Part shown: positions 18,555-26,678 of the stretch, piece by piece | Numbering within the stretch: position 1 is the stretch's first letter | Layout: every line of letters starts with the position of its first letter | Assembly (NCBI GenBank): GCA_027859055.1 | Contig: JAQIBO010000311.1 | Coordinates: 1-40,572, forward strand | Origin: Spirochaeta sp. | GTDB lineage: Bacteria; Spirochaetota; Spirochaetia; DSM-27196; Alkalispirochaetaceae | DNA: 40,572 nucleotides | Reading direction: 5' to 3' | Position numbers and translations under genes: made by a program | The notes under the pieces: generated by a model | What the model saw: the letters and a program-made list of their open reading frames with translations, nothing else | Told to the model about the DNA's origin: nothing | The model's database searches: none

Positions 18555-18587
18555 GGAGGTTTATCGGGTGTATCCCGATAAACCTCC
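18555..18587 (-). other. Perfect intergenic hairpin, 14-bp stem, 5-nt loop
   Basis: GGAGGTTTATCGGG-TGTAT-CCCGATAAACCTCC between bmpA stop and ATPase gene start; no T-tract. Confidence 0.85.
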
Positions 18588-18610
18588 CCACCGTGATACC
18601 CGGTAGCCGA

Positions 18611-19615
18611 CTACGGCTGCGCCTGGATCTCTCCGCTCTTGATCCCTTCTATCGCCGCCTCGGCAGCTTCCATTGCGTCCGCGGGAATATCGACCTGCGG
18701 ATTAAACGCCATTTTCAGTCCGTCGTTGGCAAAGGTCAAAACGTAGGCCTGACCACCAAGCTCACCTGTCTCACGATTGGCGATAATTTCGCGCAGCATG
18801 CCCGTCCAGTCGTAGACCTGGGAGGCCACGACCAGCTCAGGGGCAAGATCGGTCTGGTCCGCCTGCGTTCCAAACCAGTAGACCCCGCCGCTCTCCTGCG
18901 CTGCTCCGATGGACCCGACAACGGACTGGGAGGAGCCGGTAAGCGCGTCCGCACCGTTGGCGATATGCGTGCTCGCCGCGGCGGTCATCGCTGCGACGTC
19001 GGAAAAGCTCTGCGTCCACGACTGGGAGACACCCACGTCCGGTCGCGTCGAGTTTACGCCGTTGACGAATCCGTCTATGTAGGTTTTTGCATCACCAACT
19101 TCAACGGGACCGGTCACGCCCACCTGACCACTGCGCGTCATCATCGCGGCCAGGACCCCGTTCACGTATCCGCCCTGTTCCGCCGCGGCGGTGTAGGCGT
19201 ACACGTTGGACAACCCGTAGGTATTCACATCGGTACCCCATGCAAAGACGGTATCGGGAAAGTCCGGAGCAATTTCCTGGATAGAAGAACCGTACTGGGA
19301 CCCGTGTCCGATCACGATATCGTATCCCTGACTCGCGTAATCCCGGATCGCGGCGGCTGCATCGGGAACTACGAACATGTTTTCCGAATATGCCAGCTGC
19401 AACGCGGATTCTCCGCCCATCTCTTCCTGGATCGTCATGAGCGCGCCCCACATCGACTGGCTGAACGCCACATCGTTGGTTGCGCTGGGCATGACAACGG
19501 CGATGCGCAGCGCACCATCATTCGCGGGTGCGGCTTCCTGACTTCCGCCGGCAAATACCACACCGACGAGACCAACCATGAGAACGACAGCAACTACGAT
19601 TCTGCTTCTTTTCAT
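18611..19615 (-). CDS. BMP family substrate-binding (lipo)protein
   Basis: Signal peptide VVAVVLMVGLVGVVFAGGSQEAA; ALRIAVVMPSATNDVAFSQSMWGAL; YDIVIGHGSQYGSSIQEIAPDFPDTVFAWGTD. Confidence 0.9.
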   Translation of the reverse strand: MKRSRIVVAVVLMVGLVGVVFAGGSQEAAPANDGALRIAVVMPSATNDVAFSQSMWGALMTIQEEMGGESALQLAYSENMFVVPDAAAAIRDYASQGYDIVIGHGSQYGSSIQEIAPDFPDTVFAWGTDVNTYGLSNVYAYTAAAEQGGYVNGVLAAMMTRSGQVGVTGPVEVGDAKTYIDGFVNGVNSTRPDVGVSQSWTQSFSDVAAMTAAASTHIANGADALTGSSQSVVGSIGAAQESGGVYWFGTQADQTDLAPELVVASQVYDWTGMLREIIANRETGELGGQAYVLTFANDGLKMAFNPQVDIPADAMEAAEAAIEGIKSGEIQAQP

Positions 19616-19638
19616 CCGAGAACTCCTTTTGGAAGCGG

Positions 19639-19661
19639 GCGTGACCGCGTGGCGGTCACGC
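19639..19661 (-). other. Perfect hairpin, 10-bp stem, 3-nt loop
   Basis: GCGTGACCGC-GTG-GCGGTCACGC between permease stop and bmpA start; smaller AGGATC-AAC-GATCCT hairpin follows at 19669-19683. Confidence 0.8.
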
Positions 19662-19731
19662 TATATTCAGGATCAACGATCCTTAGAAACCATCTGTAGT
19701 TCCGGTCGTCTCCCGCGTTGCCGGATTCTTC

Positions 19732-20664
19732 TCAATTCTCACCTCGGAAAAACTGTTTGTTCAGCGCCGCGGGCTGCTTTCCGCGATTGACGCTGACCGT
19801 CAGCACGACGATCGTCAGTATGTACGGAATCATGACCGCCAGACTGGCTGGAATATCGACCCCCAGCACCTGAAGCCAGATTTGGGCGGAGTTGGCAAAA
19901 CTGAATAACAGGGCGCCTCCCATCACGCCGATCGGACTCCAACCGCCAAAATACACCAGCGCAACCGCGATAAAACCCTGACCCGCGGTAATATTGTCCT
20001 GGAACAGGTTGGAAATCGAAATTGAGATGGAAGCTCCCGCAACGCCGGCAAGCGCCGCCCCGATACACACGCTCAAATACCGGATCTTATTCACGCTGAT
20101 ACCCACGGAATCCGCCGCCCCCGGGTTCTGGCCCACCGCCTTGATCTTGAGACCGAGGGTGGTCTTTTCCAGTATAAGCCAGGAAACGGGAACCAGAAGA
20201 AACGCGCCGTATACCAGCAGTGTATTTTCAAACAGGATCGGACCAAAGAACGGAATATCCGCAAGCAGCGGAATCCTGACCCGCCGAAATCCTGATACCG
20301 TCTGGACCGTCCCCACCAGCGCCTTAAAAAGCAGGCTGGAGAGGCCAAGCCCGAAAATCTGCAGACCGATACCGCTGATACCCTGTTGCGCTTTAAAGGT
20401 GACGCTGACAACGGACATCAGCAACCCCATAAGCAAGCCGACAAGAATCGCGACAATGAGACCAAGCCAGATATTACCGGTCAGCAGAACGGTATAAAAC
20501 GCAAAAAACGCACTCAGGAGCATAATACCGTCAACGCCAAGGTTTACGACGCCGGAAAGCTGGGAAAACGTCTCCCCCAGAGAGGCGTAGAGAAATGGCG
20601 TGGCGAGACTCAGCATCGTTCGGAGGACTCCTCCAAGAACGTCGAAGGTAAAGATGTCTCTCAT
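19732..20664 (-). CDS. BMP/nucleoside-type ABC transporter permease
   Basis: Multi-TM; LATPFLYASLGETFSQLSGVVNLGVDGIMLLSAFFAF, GFIAVALVYFGGWSPIGVMGGALLF. Confidence 0.9.
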   Translation of the reverse strand: MRDIFTFDVLGGVLRTMLSLATPFLYASLGETFSQLSGVVNLGVDGIMLLSAFFAFYTVLLTGNIWLGLIVAILVGLLMGLLMSVVSVTFKAQQGISGIGLQIFGLGLSSLLFKALVGTVQTVSGFRRVRIPLLADIPFFGPILFENTLLVYGAFLLVPVSWLILEKTTLGLKIKAVGQNPGAADSVGISVNKIRYLSVCIGAALAGVAGASISISISNLFQDNITAGQGFIAVALVYFGGWSPIGVMGGALLFSFANSAQIWLQVLGVDIPASLAVMIPYILTIVVLTVSVNRGKQPAALNKQFFRGEN

Positions 20665-21797
20665 GCGTGGTCATCCTTTAACGCTGCGGTCAACCCGATC
20701 CGACGTTTCTTGATGATCTGTTGGATGCCCAGTGTGGATCCCGAGACAAACAGCACCACGAGGCCGAGAATCGCCTGAATCAGAGCGGAGGGCACCTGTA
20801 CGGCGCGTTGCATCGTATTGGCGCCCACCAGAAGTCCCCCGAAGAGGATGGACGCGGGAATCAATCCCAGGGGATGCAGACTGCCGAGCAGGGCGGCCAC
20901 GATTCCCGTGAAACCGAACCCACCGGTAAAACCCTCGAGGATGCGCCGGTGAACACCCAGAATCTCGATGATCCCCGCCAGGCCGGCGAGTCCCCCTGCC
21001 AGTGTCATCGACAGCGCCTGGTTTACGCGCACGTTGATTGCGGAATAGAGCGACGCCTGCGGATTAAGACCAACCGCACGAATTTCGAAGCCGATCGTAG
21101 TGCGCCACAAAAAGACGTACACAACGATCGCCATGAGAAGCGCAACGTACACACCGGAGTGCATCAGGGTCTGAGGAACGATGCGGCTTAACCAGGAATT
21201 TTCCGGCAAGCGCGCGGTCTGCGCGAGAAATGTCCCCGCGCTGCGTGCTTCCGGATCCATCAGGGGACCGGAAAGAAGAAAGTTCATGAACTGCAGCGCG
21301 ATATGATTCATCATAATCGTACTGAGAATCTCATTCACCTTGTAACGCGCCTTCAGGTAACCCGGTATAAAGCCCCAGAACGCCCCCGCAAGAAAACCGG
21401 CTGCCATACACACGGGAACAAGAATGATGCCGGGCGCCTCCGGCATGGAGAACGCCACTACCGTACCGGCCAGAGCTCCCATGATGATCTGGCCCTCACC
21501 GCCGATATTGATCACGCTCGCCTTGAAGGCGATACAGATACCGAGACCAACCAGCAATAACGGGGTTGCCTTGACCAGACTCTGGTACCAACCACTGCTC
21601 GAGCCAAACGCACCGCGAAACATGGCGCCATAGGCGGTGAGCGGGTTAACCCGCAGTATGAGGAGTACAACTGCACTGATAACCAGCGCGACAAGCACGC
21701 CAAGAAAGGGAAACAGGGTTCGCAGACCCAGTTCAAATCCCGATCCCTGCGCCAGCGCGTTCCTGAGACTCCGCGGTTTTCCTCGCTTTTCCTTCAA
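20661..21797 (-). CDS. BMP/nucleoside-type ABC transporter permease
   Basis: Multi-TM; TPLLLVGLGICIAFKASVINIGGEGQIIMGALAGT, GFTGIVAALLGSLHPLGLIPASILFGGLLVGA. Confidence 0.9.
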   Translation of the reverse strand: MKEKRGKPRSLRNALAQGSGFELGLRTLFPFLGVLVALVISAVVLLILRVNPLTAYGAMFRGAFGSSSGWYQSLVKATPLLLVGLGICIAFKASVINIGGEGQIIMGALAGTVVAFSMPEAPGIILVPVCMAAGFLAGAFWGFIPGYLKARYKVNEILSTIMMNHIALQFMNFLLSGPLMDPEARSAGTFLAQTARLPENSWLSRIVPQTLMHSGVYVALLMAIVVYVFLWRTTIGFEIRAVGLNPQASLYSAINVRVNQALSMTLAGGLAGLAGIIEILGVHRRILEGFTGGFGFTGIVAALLGSLHPLGLIPASILFGGLLVGANTMQRAVQVPSALIQAILGLVVLFVSGSTLGIQQIIKKRRIGLTAALKDDHA

Positions 21798-22119
21798 GGA
21801 TGCCTCCCTATACTACCCGGAGACGGAGTAACACCGGTAACGCGACGGGTCGTTCGTTTACGTAGAACATAAGTGTTATCGAGATTCTAGTGTTGGTTTG
21901 GCCTGCCGTCAATCAAAAAATTCCAGGAGTGCTAATTTTTGATCTATTTGCTCGCCAATCCTGCGTAGACACCTCGACCACGAGGAACACGCGTCCGCTG
22001 CGTCAACCGGGAAAGCGCAAACGCACCGGTAGCCGCCGTCCCCAACCAGCGATGCAATGTGAACTGCGCCCAAACGTCAAGACAGAATTTTCAACCGGTT
22101 TAAGGAATTTCCTCCCCCG

Positions 22120-22236
22120 GTAATCTCCCGAATGGGCCCCTCGTGCCCGGCTTCCGAAAATACGAATCGTCTCAATGCCGAACCGGTCCTGGAATTCGTT
22201 TCTTCGTCGTTTCAGGTATTCTACCGGATCAATCAT
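22120..22236 (-). pseudogene. MNT-type nucleotidyltransferase fragment
   Basis: MIDPVEYLKRRRNEFQDRFGIETIRIFGSRARGAHSGD: has the GSRARG motif but no downstream catalytic Asp motif; followed by unrelated sequence. Confidence 0.65.
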
Positions 22237-22417
22237 CGACCGTTGGAAGGGGAAGGTAATCGGTGACCACAAACAAGTGGGGCGCCGGTCCCGATTTCCG
22301 GGCAGAAGTACGACTCCTGGATCGTATAGACGAAGCGCTCCTTAAGGTCCCTCTGAATAGTCGTGCTCCTCGAAAGGAGCCTTCGCAATAATTCCGGGTC
22401 TAGGGTAGATTTGAATC

Positions 22418-22669
22418 GTGAAGTATGACGTCGAGATCAAACCTCGAGCGATTAAGGATCTCCGTAGGATAAATACGGATCAGGCAACAAAAATTGCCAA
22501 TTCATTGGAAGGCCTTCGGGATGGTTTGCGAGGCGACGTGAAAAAGTTAACGAATCACACGCCGGAGTACAGGTTGCGAGTCGGCACGTACCGAGTCTTG
22601 TTTGAGATTGTCGAACCCGACTGCGTGGTCGTATATCGGATAGTACATCGACGAGAGGCATACCGGTGA
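22418..22669 (+). CDS. RelE/ParE-family toxin
   Basis: MKYDVEIKPRAIKDLRRI...EYRLRVGTYRVLFEI...CVVVYRIVHRREAYR; GTG start. Confidence 0.88.
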   Translation: MKYDVEIKPRAIKDLRRINTDQATKIANSLEGLRDGLRGDVKKLTNHTPEYRLRVGTYRVLFEIVEPDCVVVYRIVHRREAYR

Positions 22670-22680
22670 TAGGAGGGTCT

Positions 22681-22875
22681 ATGGAACTGCATCCCCAGGT
22701 ACTCGAAAAAGACGGAAAGAAAGAGTTCGTAATCCTGCCGTACGAGGAGTATGAACGGATCGCGGAAACTCTGAATGACTACGATGATCTACGGGAATTG
22801 CGGGAGGCGAAGAGTCAAGAGTCCGATGCCGCGACCCGATCGCTGACTGACGTACGAGGGGCGCTGGGGATTTAG
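22681..22875 (+). CDS. Antitoxin (Phd/YefM-like) partner of RelE
   Basis: MELHPQVLEKDGKKEFVILPYEEYERIAETLNDYDDLRELREAKSQE; directly downstream of toxin. Confidence 0.8.
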   Translation: MELHPQVLEKDGKKEFVILPYEEYERIAETLNDYDDLRELREAKSQESDAATRSLTDVRGALGI

Positions 22876-22909
22876 TTAACCCTCGAAGTCCCTGTGTCCG
22901 AATGGGTCT

Positions 22910-22952
22910 TGCCGAACTGGTCATGGAACTCGTTCCTTCGCCGTTTCAGATT
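22910..22952 (-). pseudogene. Second degraded nucleotidyltransferase N-terminal copy
   Basis: Encodes DNLKRRRNEFHDQFG; 36/43 nt identical to 22176-22218 by hand alignment. Confidence 0.6.
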
Positions 22953-23064
22953 ATCGCCAGACGTTGAGGTACGGAACACCACGAGTCGCAAACACCTCCG
23001 GCATCAGGCAGGAGCTCGAAACTGCCCATCGCCGCGTTCCACATAGACGATAGTCTCGGTGCAG

Positions 23065-23169
23065 GACGTCAGCTTGTTTGAGAATGGCGCGAACTAAACC
23101 TTCGGGAATATCCTCGGGATGGTTTGGAATCGTTGTACCAATACTGACCGAAGATCCAGCTCTCCCGGT
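23065..23169 (-). pseudogene. HicA-like toxin C-terminal remnant
   Basis: VSIGTTIPNHPEDIPEGLVRAILKQADV resembles the HicA C-terminus; surroundings not coherent. Confidence 0.35.
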
Positions 23170-23439
23170 CTTTGGGGTAAGTAAGAAATGCGCCCAAGGT
23201 GTCGCCCCGAAGGGGCTCGAGAAATCCGGAGTGGTTGAGTTTCTTCGGTACCGTTGAATACGGCGATTTTTCGGCAGTAACATATTGGGCAGGAGATCTT
23301 GGTGGCTACAGGACCGTTATGACGTGCCCGCTGCGTTCAGTCACAACATATCCCCTGCCGATCTCCGGTTCATACGACGGACGTTGTTGAACCATTTCTG
23401 CCGAATGGAAGATGCTTTCAGAGCGTCTCGCCAAAGCCC

Positions 23440-23551
23440 CCGGGTTGCACGGGAGTCGATCGTGATCAGCCCCGCAGGTTACGGACTGCACTGGCCTGTG
23501 GTTGACGAAGACCTTTCAGTGGATGGCATCCTCAGAGACTTTGGGGCGTAG
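23440..23551 (+). pseudogene. DUF2442-like C-terminal remnant
   Basis: RESIVISPAGYGLHWPVVDEDLSVDGILRDFGA; N-terminal part not recognisable. Confidence 0.45.
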
Positions 23552-23782
23552 TTTTATCGATCCAGGCTACGGATAATCTCTGGCAAGTCGTGGGGAGGTA
23601 ATCGGCGACCACAAACGTGTGGGATGTAGCGTATTGGGACATCCGACCCGCTGATACGCTCAAACCGGCACAAACGTTTTTTGCGTCGACTATGAGCCAC
23701 TGGAGGCCGCTTGCAGCGCCCCGTCGGCGTACCATGGCTCCGCCGGCCCAACCCAGGTGAGTACGACACTGGCCATACGGTA

Positions 23783-24331
23783 TCACTCCTCTGGGCGCAA
23801 TTCGGCCACTCTTGAGGCGGAGCGGCCGTCGATTTCGTCCTGGGCCTGTTGGGCAAGGCGGTACGCCTCCGCGGCGACGCGCATATCCGCAGCGGAGGGA
23901 GAACCGGGGGCGTGGGCCGCGTTCAGTACCACGCGTGCCTTCTTGAGGGTGGCTGACGGGTCCCCTGGTACGGGGTCGAGGTCAACCCCGATTCGGCCGC
24001 CGGTGGCTACCACTTCTCCCTCCGGCCCGCGAGCGGTATCGTACATGACCGGAGTGGTAGCATAGGGGCCGAGAGTGCGCGCGTGTGAACGCTCATGGTG
24101 GCGCACCTCACCGTCGCGAAGCCGTGCTTCCGGCGAAAGAACCACCTCGTAATCCTGTGAGCTCCGCCGGATCGCTTGATCATCGGAACCCAGGGAAATG
24201 ACGATCACCGACTCTTTGCGAGGAGCCGATGCGGTGCCTTGCGCGGCGTGGTGGTTTGCTGATGTGCCGGCCGGTGTGGGCGTGCGATGGGGTGACGCAC
24301 TGCCCACGCCGAAATCGTAAACGACCCGCAT
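23783..24331 (-). CDS. SprA-related putative metalloprotease catalytic-domain protein
   Basis: DGEVRHHERSHARTLGPYATTPVMYDTARGPEGEVVATGGRIGVDLDPVPGDPSATLKKARVVLNAAHAPGSPSAADMRVAAEAYRLA. Confidence 0.75.
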   Translation of the reverse strand: MRVVYDFGVGSASPHRTPTPAGTSANHHAAQGTASAPRKESVIVISLGSDDQAIRRSSQDYEVVLSPEARLRDGEVRHHERSHARTLGPYATTPVMYDTARGPEGEVVATGGRIGVDLDPVPGDPSATLKKARVVLNAAHAPGSPSAADMRVAAEAYRLAQQAQDEIDGRSASRVAELRPEE

Positions 24332-24336
24332 GTCAG

Positions 24337-24660
24337 TCAGTATATCGCTAAATCAAAACGATGTGATCCCTGGAAGGGGAAGGTAACCGGTTTGAAATAG
24401 TGATACAGGTAGAGCGCCATGCCGATCAACATGACCCCCGCCGTGTGCCAGAACAGCACGATCGGTCCGGCGGCGAGGGCCGCAGCGTCAAAGGGGAGAG
24501 GCGGCACTTCCATGAAGCTCCCGCCGGTAACGATGGAGCCCCAGACGAGGAGTGCCAGGATGTAGCCGAGTCTGAAATCTCGTTTGTTTTCGATGGTGCC
24601 CTTGAGGACTGAACCGTCACTGCGCAGTCCGGCGGTTCCGAAACGCCAGTTTGAGTACAA
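24337..24660 (-). CDS. Small membrane protein, unknown
   Basis: Two to three hydrophobic segments; partly overlaps the next ORF. Confidence 0.55.
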   Translation of the reverse strand: MYSNWRFGTAGLRSDGSVLKGTIENKRDFRLGYILALLVWGSIVTGGSFMEVPPLPFDAAALAAGPIVLFWHTAGVMLIGMALYLYHYFKPVTFPFQGSHRFDLAIY

Positions 24661-24844
24661 CCAGGATGATACCGGACAGGTGCATCACCACATCGAAGAT
24701 GTCGATAAGTGCGAAGGGCCGGGCTTCGATCAACCACCGCGCTTTTTGCACCAGATGTGGTTCGGGCTGTAACGGCAGGATCGCGAGGACAGCCGCGAAC
24801 AGAAGCAACGATGGCCACGGAAGACTATCGAGTAAACGTCGCAT
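24617..24844 (-). CDS. Small membrane protein, unknown
   Basis: MRRLLDSLPWPSLLLFAAVLAILPLQPEPHLVQKARWLIEARPFALIDIFDVVMHLSGIILVVLKLAF. Confidence 0.7.
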   Translation of the reverse strand: MRRLLDSLPWPSLLLFAAVLAILPLQPEPHLVQKARWLIEARPFALIDIFDVVMHLSGIILVVLKLAFRNRRTAQ

Positions 24845-24956
24845 TCTGCCAATATCGCGATACGCGGGCAGTACGGGCAAGCAGAACAGGGTAAGCCGGA
24901 ACGACGAGCGCACCGATCCATCGGTGCGATATTCCATTCCCCCTGTTGACACATGA

Positions 24957-24990
24957 CAAGTGTTATGTAACATTAGTTATATAACACTTG
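24957..24990. promoter_or_regulatory. Inverted repeat operator upstream of TetR gene
   Basis: CAAGTGTTATGTAAC-ATTA-GTTATATAACACTTG, 15-nt arms with one mismatch, next to a TTGACA -35-like box. Confidence 0.75.
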
Positions 24991-25011
24991 ATTTTCGGAG
25001 GAGGCGCGGCC

Positions 25012-25593
25012 ATGGCGCCAAAGACGCAGTTCAGCAAAGACCAGATTATCGAAGCGGCGTTCCGCATCGCCTGCCGGGACGGTATGGACGGCATTACCGT
25101 CAGGAAGATTGCTGCCGAACTCGGCAGTTCCGTCGCGCCGGTCTACGTCAACTTCAGTGATCTGGAAGGAGTACGGGATGCTGTTGTGGACAGGATCGTC
25201 CACATCAGTCGCGAAATTCTGGAAGAGACCGGAACGGGGCGGCCCTTCCGGGATATCGGGCTTGCAAGCATTCGCTTTGCCCGGCGGTACCCGGTTATAT
25301 CCCGGGATCTCACCCTGCGCCCCAATCGCTACCTTGGAGCGTATCGTTCCCGAATGGACGATAGCCTGGCGGGACGCATGGAAGCCGATCCCGACCTGGC
25401 AGAGCTGTCGCCTGATCAGCGCCGGGAGCTCCTGTTCAGGATGCAGGTGTTCCAGACAGGGCTTACCGTCATGACCTCGACGGGGCAGCTTCCGCAGGAT
25501 ACAACCGAAACCGAACTCACGGGCATTATGGAACGTGCCGCTGAAGACTTTATAGCCGCCGAACTCCGGCGCACAAGGGAGGAGAACTCATGA
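25012..25593 (+). CDS. TetR/AcrR family transcriptional regulator
   Basis: FSKDQIIEAAFRIACRDGMDGITVRKIAAELGSSVAPVYVNFSDLEGVRDAVVDRI. Confidence 0.9.
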   Translation: MAPKTQFSKDQIIEAAFRIACRDGMDGITVRKIAAELGSSVAPVYVNFSDLEGVRDAVVDRIVHISREILEETGTGRPFRDIGLASIRFARRYPVISRDLTLRPNRYLGAYRSRMDDSLAGRMEADPDLAELSPDQRRELLFRMQVFQTGLTVMTSTGQLPQDTTETELTGIMERAAEDFIAAELRRTREENS

Positions 25594-26666
25594 ATCAGGA
25601 ACCGCGGATCGTCATTATCACCGGCGCCAACTCGGGTATCGGCAAGGCAGCAACGGAACGCTTTGCCGGCGAGGGGTACCAGGTCGTCATGGCGTGCAGA
25701 AGTACCGAACGGGCGGCGCCGGTCCGGGAGGACATTGCCCGGCGGACCGGTATGGCGACGATAGATCTGATGGAGCTGGACACGTCCTCCCGGGAGTCAA
25801 TTGCCGCCTTCGCAGAGAGTTTCGCAGCGCGGTATCCCCGGCTGGATATTCTTATCCACAACGCCGCCTACTTCAACCACGGTGAGTCCTACCGGTTGAA
25901 CCGGGACGGCATTGAGATCGCCTTTGCAACCAACGTCGTCGGTCCCTACCTGCTGACCTCCCTTCTCCGGGAACACCTGCGCCGCGCGGATGACCCTCGG
26001 GTTCTCAACGTCGGCAGCAACATCATCAAGCACTTCTTCAGTCCGAAAATGACGATGGACCTTTCGGATCTGCAGGGGAGCCCGGCAGAACGCAGCGCCG
26101 CGGTCGAGGGAAGTGGCCCGTTGAAGCCGGGGCTCACGGTGGAACGGACCGGTCCCGAGAGGTCCAGCGTGTACCGGCGGTACTGCCGCTCAAAGATGGC
26201 GCTGCTGATGCTCACTCGAGTAATCGCGGAAGAGTTCCGGCCCGACGGAATCGCGGTAAATTACCTGCAGGTCAACGGGGCAAAGCTTTCCCGGGAAACG
26301 GTCCGGAAGTTCAGCCTCTCCTTCCGTATTCTGGGACGCCTGCAAAGTCTCTTTCTGAAGGCGCCGGAGTTCATGGCGGACCGCTATTTCCCGGTAACGA
26401 CGGCCCCGGAGTATCGCGGTATCACGGGACGGAACATCAACCACCGGCTGGAAATCATGAAACCCGCGCCCACCACCACCCCGGAGGGTACACCGCTCCG
26501 GTTTATGGACGAGATCAGAATCACCACCGGTGCAGACTATTATCCGGTCATCGCCGAAGATGAGGAACTACAGGCCGAGGTGCTGCAGATCTGTCAAATG
26601 AACAGTTCCCGTGAAACACCACATGACCACCTGGCGGCAGCAGATTCCGCTTCCATCAGCCCGTGA
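25590..26666 (+). CDS. SDR family NAD(P)-dependent oxidoreductase
   Basis: RIVIITGANSGIGKAATERFAGEGYQVVMACRS; ILIHNAAYF; YRRYCRSKMALLMLTRVIAEEF. Confidence 0.92.
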   Translation: MNQEPRIVIITGANSGIGKAATERFAGEGYQVVMACRSTERAAPVREDIARRTGMATIDLMELDTSSRESIAAFAESFAARYPRLDILIHNAAYFNHGESYRLNRDGIEIAFATNVVGPYLLTSLLREHLRRADDPRVLNVGSNIIKHFFSPKMTMDLSDLQGSPAERSAAVEGSGPLKPGLTVERTGPERSSVYRRYCRSKMALLMLTRVIAEEFRPDGIAVNYLQVNGAKLSRETVRKFSLSFRILGRLQSLFLKAPEFMADRYFPVTTAPEYRGITGRNINHRLEIMKPAPTTTPEGTPLRFMDEIRITTGADYYPVIAEDEELQAEVLQICQMNSSRETPHDHLAAADSASISP

Positions 26667-26678
26667 GCCGGCGGCAGT

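Noticed and set aside
18293-19699. 468-aa plus-strand ORF across bmpA and the ATPase start
   Set aside because: Antisense to a well-supported BMP protein with signal peptide; no coherent domain.
21890-22050. Possible Uma2/nuclease remnant on the minus strand (GRVFLVVEVSTQDW)
   Set aside because: Too short and frame-broken to support a family call.
24364-24390. GGAAGGGGAAGGTAA match to 22240-22260
   Set aside because: Only about 15 nt of simple purine-rich sequence inside a coding end; likely chance.
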